From assembly GCF_020883535.1 (NCBI RefSeq), contig NZ_CP086654.1, forward strand, positions 372,001 through 436,000: DNA of 64,000 nt. The letters run 5' to 3'. A model generated the notes under the pieces. That model saw only the letters and a list, made by a program, of their open reading frames with translations, was not told the DNA's origin and did not search any database. This stretch comes from Staphylococcus ratti (GTDB lineage: Bacteria > Bacillota > Bacilli > Staphylococcales > Staphylococcaceae). Position numbers and translations under genes: made by a program. Shown piece after piece: positions 57,953 through 64,000 of the stretch; the first letter of the stretch is position 1; each line of letters begins with the position of its first letter.

Positions 57953-58963
57953 ATGACAGAACAGCATCTATTAGAAGTTAAAAATTTAAGTACAGGTTTT
58001 GATATTAATGGTAAAAATTATAATGCAATTTCTAAAATCAGCCTTACGTTAGATAGTGGAGAAGTGATGGGCATTGTAGGTGAATCAGGCTCTGGTAAGT
58101 CCGTACTAAGCATGTCTATTCTTCGTTTACTACCTGATAAAATTGGTTCAATTAATGAAGGGGAAGTGCGATACAAAGGTAAGCGTATCGATAATCTACC
58201 GATGGCTCAACTTAATAAGATTCGTGGGAATGAGCTTGCGATGATCTTCCAAGAGCCGATGACTTCTTTAAACCCTGTATTTACGATAGGCAATCAGTTG
58301 GTTGAAATGATGATTCTACATTTGAAAATGACTCAAAAAGAAGCATATGCACGTGCTATAGATTTATTAAGACAAGTAGGTATTCCGAGGGCGGATAAAG
58401 TGATTAATGAATACCCACACCAACTTTCTGGAGGGATGAGACAGCGTGTAATGATTGCGATGGCGATTTCGTGTTCACCTGAATTGCTTATTGCTGATGA
58501 ACCAACCACAGCATTAGATGTTACCGTACAAGCACAGATATTAGACTTATTGAAAAAAATCCAAAATGAAACGAATATGGGCATTATTTTTATTTCTCAT
58601 GATTTAGGGGTGATTTCTGAAATTTGTGATACGGTGGCGGTAATGTACGCCGGAGAAATTGTTGAACGCGCGTCAGTAGTAGATATTTTTAAACACCCTA
58701 AACATCCTTACACTAAATTATTGCTAAAGGCGATTCCGCGCTTAGATCAAAAACAAGATAGATTGGAAACTATTAAAGGATCAGTGCCAGGATTAGATGA
58801 GCTACCTGAAGTGGGATGTAGTTTTGCGAATCGTTGTCCATATGTGATGACGTCTTGTACTGAAGTGAATTTGAAAACAAATACGCTCAATGAAACGCAC
58901 AAAGTGGTCTGTCATTTATATGATGAAGCAGTAATGCGTAAGGAGGGGAAACTGAATGTCTAA
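57953..58963 (+). CDS. oppD: oligopeptide ABC transporter ATPase OppD
   Basis: 336 residues. Walker A GESGSGKS, signature LSGGMRQR, Walker B LLIADEPTTALD, and the C-terminal oligopeptide extension with Cys-rich VGCSFANRCPY...C...VVCH that may bind an iron-sulfur cluster in the family. ATG 57953 has 6-nt spacing after GGGGGG; ATG 57950 is too close. Overlaps oppF by 8 nt. Confidence 0.93.
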   Translation: MTEQHLLEVKNLSTGFDINGKNYNAISKISLTLDSGEVMGIVGESGSGKSVLSMSILRLLPDKIGSINEGEVRYKGKRIDNLPMAQLNKIRGNELAMIFQEPMTSLNPVFTIGNQLVEMMILHLKMTQKEAYARAIDLLRQVGIPRADKVINEYPHQLSGGMRQRVMIAMAISCSPELLIADEPTTALDVTVQAQILDLLKKIQNETNMGIIFISHDLGVISEICDTVAVMYAGEIVERASVVDIFKHPKHPYTKLLLKAIPRLDQKQDRLETIKGSVPGLDELPEVGCSFANRCPYVMTSCTEVNLKTNTLNETHKVVCHLYDEAVMRKEGKLNV

Positions 58964-59945
58964 TGAACACGTATTAGAAGTAAAAAATCTAAAGCAATAT
59001 TATCCGATTAAAGGTGGTATTTTCCAACGTAAAATTGGTGAAGTGAAAGCGGTAGATGGCATTTCATTTACTGTGAAGAAGGGGCAAACTGTTGGACTAG
59101 TAGGTGAATCCGGATGTGGAAAATCATCAGCTGGGCGTACAATTTTACGTTTGCAAAATGTCACATCTGGTGAAATTCATTTTTGTGGTAAAGACATTAC
59201 AAAAATGAAAGGGAAAGCATTACGTGAAGCACGTAAAGGGTTCCAAATGGTCTTTCAAGATCCTTATGCTTCCCTAAATCCAATGCAAATGGTAGGAGAT
59301 ATCGTCGGAGAACCGATACGCAATTATTATAAAAAATCGCAGAAAGAGATTGAAGATGAAGTCAAAGAATTACTGCAACGTGTCGGATTGAATGTGCAAG
59401 CGTATTACAAATATGCGCATGAGTTTTCGGGAGGACAACGCCAACGTGTAGGGATTGCACGTGCATTGGCGCTTAAACCGAAACTCATAATCGCTGATGA
59501 ACCGGTCAGTGCCTTAGATGTATCCGTTCAATCTCAAGTATTAAACATTCTAGAAGAATTGCAAGAAGAATTTGGTTTGAGTTATTTGTTTATTGCTCAT
59601 GATTTAAGCGTGGTAAAACACGTTAGTGATTACATATGTGTGATGTACCTTGGAAATATTGTTGAACAAGGTCCGGCTGATGCAATTTATGACAATCCGA
59701 AACATCCTTATACACAGTCTTTAATATCAGCGATACCTGAAATTAAACCTGGTGAAAAGAAAGAACGTATTTTGTTACAAGGGGATTTGCCTTCGCCGAG
59801 CGATCCTCCAAAAGGTTGTCCATTTCATACAAGATGTCCTGTAGCAAAATCAGAATGTTCTGAAGCGCGACCAGCATATCGGGAAGTAGGGCATGAACAT
59901 TATGCCGCATGTATTCTTTTAGAAAATGAGGTGTTGGCAAAATGA
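58956..59945 (+). CDS. oppF: oligopeptide ABC transporter ATPase OppF
   Basis: 329 residues. Walker A GESGCGKS, signature FSGGQRQR, Walker B LIIADEPVSALD and the C-terminal GCPFHTRCPVAKSEC extension. GGAGGGG precedes ATG 58956. Overlaps oppD and, by 4 nt, oppB. Confidence 0.94.
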   Translation: MSNEHVLEVKNLKQYYPIKGGIFQRKIGEVKAVDGISFTVKKGQTVGLVGESGCGKSSAGRTILRLQNVTSGEIHFCGKDITKMKGKALREARKGFQMVFQDPYASLNPMQMVGDIVGEPIRNYYKKSQKEIEDEVKELLQRVGLNVQAYYKYAHEFSGGQRQRVGIARALALKPKLIIADEPVSALDVSVQSQVLNILEELQEEFGLSYLFIAHDLSVVKHVSDYICVMYLGNIVEQGPADAIYDNPKHPYTQSLISAIPEIKPGEKKERILLQGDLPSPSDPPKGCPFHTRCPVAKSECSEARPAYREVGHEHYAACILLENEVLAK

Positions 59946-60904
59946 CAACTTTAATTATTCGACGTTTTTTATTAATGATTCCGTTACTCATCGGGATGTC
60001 TATGGTTATTTTCTTGTTAGCAAAATTACAACCAGGTGATGCATTTACGGGACAAATGGACCCTAAAGTTGACGCAAAATATTATGAAGAACAACGTGAA
60101 AAGCTCGGTTTAAATGACCCTATACCTGTACAGTATATGAAATGGGGGCAAAATGTTTTACAAGGGGAACTTGGGGATTCTATTCGATATAAGCGTCCTG
60201 TAATGGATTTAGTAAAAGAACGTATGCCGAACACGATTTTACTAGGGGTAGTCAGTATTGTGATTACGTATTTAGTCGCTTTTCCATTAGGCATTTTGTC
60301 AGGAAGAAAACCTTATAGCAAATTAGATTACAGTATTCAATTTTTGAACTATCTTATGCTTGCCATTCCTTCTTTTGTTGCAGGGGTATTTGCGATATAC
60401 ATTTTTGCTTTTCAACTTGGATGGTTTCCATTTTCAGGTTCCGTCGCAATAGGGCTTGAGGAAGGCTCCCTAAGTTATTACATTAGTAAACTTTACCATG
60501 CGATATTACCTGGGACGGTACTCGGGTTACTCTCCACGGCAAGTTACGTTCAGTTTTTAAGAAATGATATTATCGAGAATTCGAGAAAAGATTATATTCG
60601 TACAGCACGTGCGAAAGGGCTCTCAGAATCAAAAATTTATAACAAACATATTTTGCGTAACTCTGTTATTCCAATTGTTACGTTTTTCGGGGCAGACGTT
60701 TTATCTGTCTTTGGTGGTGCAGTCATTACAGAGACCATCTTCTCTTATCCTGGGATTGGGAAATTACTAATTGATGCTATTAGTGGTAAAGATTATCCAT
60801 TAATGATGGCGTTACTTCTCTTTTTCTCATTTTTAGGCTTATTAGCAAATCTGATTTCGGATATCACATACAGTATTGTGGATCCAAGAATCAAGAGTAA
60901 TTAG
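59942..60904 (+). CDS. oppB: oligopeptide ABC transporter permease OppB
   Basis: 320 residues, about six transmembrane segments. N-terminal RRFLLMIPLLIGMSMVIFLL and the EAA loop YIRTARAKGLSESKIYNKHILRN typical of this permease. Starts within the oppF stop. Confidence 0.94.
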   Translation: MTTLIIRRFLLMIPLLIGMSMVIFLLAKLQPGDAFTGQMDPKVDAKYYEEQREKLGLNDPIPVQYMKWGQNVLQGELGDSIRYKRPVMDLVKERMPNTILLGVVSIVITYLVAFPLGILSGRKPYSKLDYSIQFLNYLMLAIPSFVAGVFAIYIFAFQLGWFPFSGSVAIGLEEGSLSYYISKLYHAILPGTVLGLLSTASYVQFLRNDIIENSRKDYIRTARAKGLSESKIYNKHILRNSVIPIVTFFGADVLSVFGGAVITETIFSYPGIGKLLIDAISGKDYPLMMALLLFFSFLGLLANLISDITYSIVDPRIKSN

Positions 60905-60914
60905 GAGGGGTCAC

Positions 60915-61808
60915 ATGGCTGAAAAAATTAAAGTAGCAAATCGTTCACCGTTAGCAATTGCGCGACAAAAGTTTTTGAAAAATAAACCTGCCATGGCAGC
61001 GAGTATCATTTTAGGGTTAATATTTTTTATTTCGCTCATTGCCCCATGGATTGCACCGCTTGATCCAAATGTTCAAAACCTCGTATTAATCAAAGGCGAC
61101 ATGTCTGCACAGCATTGGTTAGGTACAGATTCTGGTGGTCGAGATATATTGAGTCGACTGTTATATTCAGGGCGCGTATCGCTAATTTTTGGACTTGTGA
61201 CGACGATAGGCCTCATGATTATTGGCGTGTTAATCGGCATGATCTCAGGGTATTACGGCGGATGGGTAGATACAGTGTTAATGCGTTTTACTGAATTTGT
61301 TATGCTATTTCCATTTATTCCATTTGCAGTTGTTTTAAATGCAACATTTAGCGGTAAAATTGAAAATCAATACGGCTCTGCTATGGTACTTGCAGGGGTA
61401 TTGATCGCACTTTCTTGGGTAGGTGTCGCGAGAATTGTACGAGGAAAAGTTATGCAAGAAAAGGAAAACGAATATTTCTTAGCTGCTCAATCTATCGGCA
61501 CACCGGTTTATAAAATTTTATTCAAACATCTTTTGCCGAATATTTTAAGTGTTATTATTGTACAAGCAACATTACTCTTTGCCGTTCAAATCGTAGCTGA
61601 AGCAGGATTGAGTTTCTTAGGTTTTGGCATTGATAAAACAGTTCCGACATGGGGGAATATGCTAAGTGATGCTCAAGAAGGTGATATTTTACGTGGGAAG
61701 CCGTGGATTTGGATGCCGCCAGCATTAGCAATCACAACTACGATTTTATGTATTAATTTTATCGGAGAAGGATTCAAAGACGCGCTCAATCCTAAGTCAA
61801 GACGTTGA
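60915..61808 (+). CDS. oppC: oligopeptide ABC transporter permease OppC
   Basis: 297 residues. OppC_N segment (RSPLAIARQKFLKNKPAMAASIIL), LGTDSGGRDILSRLLYSGRVSL and EAA loop YFLAAQSIGTPVYKILFKHLLPN. ATG 60915 follows GGAGGGG by 5 nt; the frame extending to 60876 overlaps oppB. Last gene of the operon. Confidence 0.94.
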   Translation: MAEKIKVANRSPLAIARQKFLKNKPAMAASIILGLIFFISLIAPWIAPLDPNVQNLVLIKGDMSAQHWLGTDSGGRDILSRLLYSGRVSLIFGLVTTIGLMIIGVLIGMISGYYGGWVDTVLMRFTEFVMLFPFIPFAVVLNATFSGKIENQYGSAMVLAGVLIALSWVGVARIVRGKVMQEKENEYFLAAQSIGTPVYKILFKHLLPNILSVIIVQATLLFAVQIVAEAGLSFLGFGIDKTVPTWGNMLSDAQEGDILRGKPWIWMPPALAITTTILCINFIGEGFKDALNPKSRR

Positions 61809-61884
61809 TGGTTTGAGTGTAAAAGTGATGCATTTTTCACATAGACAGACCTTATCATTATTGGAATGAGAATAATATGTATGT

Positions 61885-61930
61885 AAAGAATAGGACGATA
61901 AAATTTAAAGTTGGTCGGCCTATTCTTTTT
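61885..61930 (+). terminator. terminator of opp operon
   Basis: AAAGAATAGG (61885-61894) pairs with CCTATTCTTT (61919-61928), ending in a T-run. Confidence 0.75.
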
Positions 61931-62038
61931 ATGCCTTGTTTTGTTTTTGTGACACGGACGTATGTGTTTTGTTAAACTTTGCATTTGACGCATTCAATAG
62001 TACAATGAACCTAACATTATTGTGGATAGGTGATAAAT

Positions 62039-63175
62039 ATGACGACATGGGACAAAGCATTGACAGATTTACTCAAAAATCAAGGATTAGATGACAAAAA
62101 ACAATTGGAAAAAGCATTCGAGACATTATTAAAAAGAGAAGAGCCTAATCAATTGATTCGCTTATTGGGAAATCCTACTGTAGATGAATTAAAGCAGCTA
62201 TGTAAATCAAATCGTGTTAAAGGGTACTCAAATTTAAAAAAAGACGAAATTGTAAAGTTATTTGAGAAGTCGATTGTAACTAAGACCTATTTTAATACAG
62301 AGATAGAAAAAATGGATGAAGATCAAAAACGACTATTCTTACAAACTTTAAATTTTAATGTTGTAGGCGAACCTGTTGAAAGTGACGTCACTTTCCCTAA
62401 ATCGTATTTAATCTTTGAAACTGAACGAGATACTCAAGGGAAACATTTATTGTGGATTCCTCAAGAAATCATCGAGCGTGTGGAAAAATGGGTGAAACAA
62501 CATAAGGAACTTATGCAACTGAAACAACAACAAGATTTGATTGAAGCGGCGACAAATTTATATGGTCTGTATTCTTTCTCCCAACTTCAACATTTATGTA
62601 ATCAATATTTAGAAAAACATTATTCGTTATTGGATATACGTAAGCAACTGAATCGTTTAGGGCGTTTGATGCCTGAGACGATTAATTTTAGGGTGGGCGA
62701 TGGTTTCATTACAAGTGTGGGGCTTGAAATTGAACCTAACGAATATGCATATTTTTTAAAAGATGCAAAATATTACGAACCAGATACATTGCAAGAGTTA
62801 TTGTATTATCAAACACACGTGTTTGGAATAGATGAGCCAACATACTTTAATTTTGTTTCTTGGCTAGCCAAAAATATTAGAGAAGACAATCCATTCAATG
62901 TTACAGGCGAGCAACTATCAGTAGAAATTTTAACGATGATGAAACATGCTGTTGAATATGAAATGGTTATAGACGTTATTTATTCACTTATCCAAGATGG
63001 CATTTTGCGTAAACGTGTTGAGCAAACAGCTCAAAATAAAGTGAAACCGGTTTATATGAAAATGCGTAATTGGGTGTACCATGGATACACATTTGAGGAA
63101 TATATGGCGCTTAAAGAACAAGAAGAGCGTCATAAACAAACGAATGTCATTGATTTTAATCAATATAAAAAATAG
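62039..63175 (+). CDS. unknown protein with SAP/Rho-N-like N-terminal segment
   Basis: 378 residues, soluble and highly charged. Residues about 45-75 (PTVDELKQLCKSNRVKGYSNLKKDEIVKLFEK) resemble a SAP or Rho N-terminal helix-extended loop-helix, a nucleic-acid-binding motif. The remainder is helical with no catalytic pattern I recognise. ATG 62039 has AGGTG 6 nt upstream; GTG 62030 is an alternative. Monocistronic with a following hairpin. Function unknown. Confidence 0.75.
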   Translation: MTTWDKALTDLLKNQGLDDKKQLEKAFETLLKREEPNQLIRLLGNPTVDELKQLCKSNRVKGYSNLKKDEIVKLFEKSIVTKTYFNTEIEKMDEDQKRLFLQTLNFNVVGEPVESDVTFPKSYLIFETERDTQGKHLLWIPQEIIERVEKWVKQHKELMQLKQQQDLIEAATNLYGLYSFSQLQHLCNQYLEKHYSLLDIRKQLNRLGRLMPETINFRVGDGFITSVGLEIEPNEYAYFLKDAKYYEPDTLQELLYYQTHVFGIDEPTYFNFVSWLAKNIREDNPFNVTGEQLSVEILTMMKHAVEYEMVIDVIYSLIQDGILRKRVEQTAQNKVKPVYMKMRNWVYHGYTFEEYMALKEQEERHKQTNVIDFNQYKK

Positions 63176-63202
63176 TGGTATGAATTTAAGAAGGTAGATA
63201 AG

Positions 63203-63267
63203 CACTTTCTTAGAAGTGGGGCTTCATATTAACATGAATTGTTGTCTCACTTTAGAAAGTGTTTTTT
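63203..63267 (+). terminator. long-loop terminator after SAP-like gene
   Basis: CACTTTCT (63203-63210) pairs with AGAAAGTG (63254-63261), with further AAGTG/CACTT pairing inside, followed by TTTTTT. Confidence 0.65.
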
Positions 63268-63387
63268 ATATTTAGAATAGAATATTAATGTTATAGATGT
63301 AAGAATTGTCTGAAAAAGGTATCTTTTCAACTTGATTCGTGGTATAACATGTATAAGGTAAAAAAGGGGAGTAAAGGGGTGAATAGA

Positions 63388-63639
63388 ATGCTTAAACAAT
63401 TTCTATTCTTATTTATTGCTTTAGTGATTTCAACGAGTATTGCTGAAAACTATTTGATTGCAGGTACATGGCAATATCTCTTCATGCAGTCTCTTTCATT
63501 AAGCATTATCATCTTTTTTATTTATCATTTCATCGTGTTTACGGTTAGAGATAAACAAACGGATCAAGAAAAGGTAGAGCAAGTGTCATCGCCGCCGCGA
63601 GAATCCTTTAATTATAGACTTTTGAAAAAAGATAAATAA
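63388..63639 (+). CDS. small membrane protein of 83 residues
   Basis: Two transmembrane segments (about residues 3-22 and 28-50), then a charged tail VRDKQTDQEKVEQ...NYRLLKKDK that should be cytoplasmic. No known family recognised. AAAGGGG lies 8 nt upstream of ATG 63388; the frame from 63349 has no better site. Followed by a shared terminator with sdaAA. Confidence 0.65.
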   Translation: MLKQFLFLFIALVISTSIAENYLIAGTWQYLFMQSLSLSIIIFFIYHFIVFTVRDKQTDQEKVEQVSSPPRESFNYRLLKKDK

Positions 63640-63642
63640 ACG

Positions 63643-63690
63643 AAATGAGGCTAGAATAAGTACTTGCACTTATTCTAGCCTCATTTTTTA
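63643..63690. terminator. bidirectional terminator before sdaAA end
   Basis: A perfect 19-bp stem (63643-63661 with 63668-63686) and a T-run; separates two convergent genes. Confidence 0.88.
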
Positions 63691-63697
63691 TATTATA

Positions 63698-64000
63698 TTA
63701 CGAAAAGACTTGTTCTTGATTAGAGCTACCAAAGATTTTTTCTTTAATGGCTTGCCCTGTAGGTGTACCGGCTAAGCCGCCAATACCTGTTTCGCGAAGT
63801 GAGGCAGGTAAATTACGCCCAACTTTATCCATCGCCATAATCACTTCATCTACAGGAATGCGACTTTCGACACCTGCTAATGCTAGGTCTGCAGAGATAA
63901 GACCGTTTCCTGAACCAATGGCATTGCGCATAACACAAGGGATTTCAACTAATCCTGCCACAGGGTCACAGACAAGACCAAGCAAGTTACTGAGGCTAAT
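63698..64000 (-). CDS. sdaAA: L-serine dehydratase, iron-sulfur-dependent, alpha subunit (3' part)
   Basis: The frame is open to the right edge, so the 5' part lies outside. The C-terminal motif SLSNLLGLVCDPVAGLVEIPC, with Cys residues of the 4Fe-4S type, and GGLAGTPTGQAIKEKIFG match the alpha chain of the two-subunit enzyme that converts serine to pyruvate and ammonia. A TTG at 63985 is only an internal codon. Confidence 0.93.
   Translation of the reverse strand: MSLSNLLGLVCDPVAGLVEIPCVMRNAIGSGNGLISADLALAGVESRIPVDEVIMAMDKVGRNLPASLRETGIGGLAGTPTGQAIKEKIFGSSNQEQVFS

Overview
The window looks like a chromosomal segment of a Staphylococcus. It is AT-rich and has strong GGAGG-type ribosome binding sites. 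It encodes a YSIRK/LPETG surface protein, a class A sortase, a class III fructose-bisphosphatase, a trpEGDCFBA operon, pflBA, an opp operon and an iron-sulfur serine dehydratase, a gene set and arrangement I know from staphylococci. The species cannot be fixed from sequence reading alone. The large HPII-type catalase and the two giant surface proteins suggest a non-aureus species, which is inference. I saw no tRNA, rRNA, insertion sequence, prophage or CRISPR array.

Layout. 1-3567: 3' part of a cell-wall-anchored M60 (enhancin-like) metalloprotease. 3643-6531: leftward catalase-SDR operon with a SigmaB-like promoter. 6789-12601: a protein with a PP-loop-like motif, a DAACS symporter, a small membrane protein, a second SDR with its own SigmaB-like promoter, and a polytopic membrane protein. 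12602-13300: a 131-bp tandem repeat array of hairpin units. 13349-15439: a flavoprotein behind a Zur-like operator, a Nudix hydrolase and a small membrane protein. 15726-16856: CdaR-type regulator. 17278-24765: a 2495-residue LPETG adhesin with 17 Ig-like repeats. 24959-31756: tandem tryptophan T-box leaders and the trp operon. 31852-36521: HAD phosphatase, QueD-like protein without zinc histidines, glycolate oxidase GlcD/GlcF, GNAT. 36657-41065: heterodimeric ABC exporter, convergent with an apparently autoregulated MerR/TipAS regulator. 41201-43678: VOC protein, a general-stress flavoprotein gene broken by an in-frame TAG, and an AGCS symporter. 44072-52170: fbp, two MFS transporters, srtA, glycerate kinase, PfoR-like membrane protein. 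52336-55400: pflBA. 56058-61808: oppADFBC. 62039-64000: two unknown proteins and the 3' end of sdaAA.

How they fit together. Three general-stress loci (catalase-SDR, second SDR, broken flavoprotein gene) each carry a SigmaB-like promoter. Carbon and redox control is suggested by cre-like sites at the AGCS gene, the hexuronate-type MFS gene and pflB, and by a Rex/ArcR-like palindrome over the pflB -35. Nitrogen status is suggested by a CodY-like box at oppA, and tryptophan starvation by two T-boxes in series. Two sortase substrates and srtA lie in the same window but far apart. Many start codons were moved downstream of the longest frame because the Shine-Dalgarno sequence overlaps or follows the first possible start. 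All family assignments are from reading the protein sequences; no database search was run.
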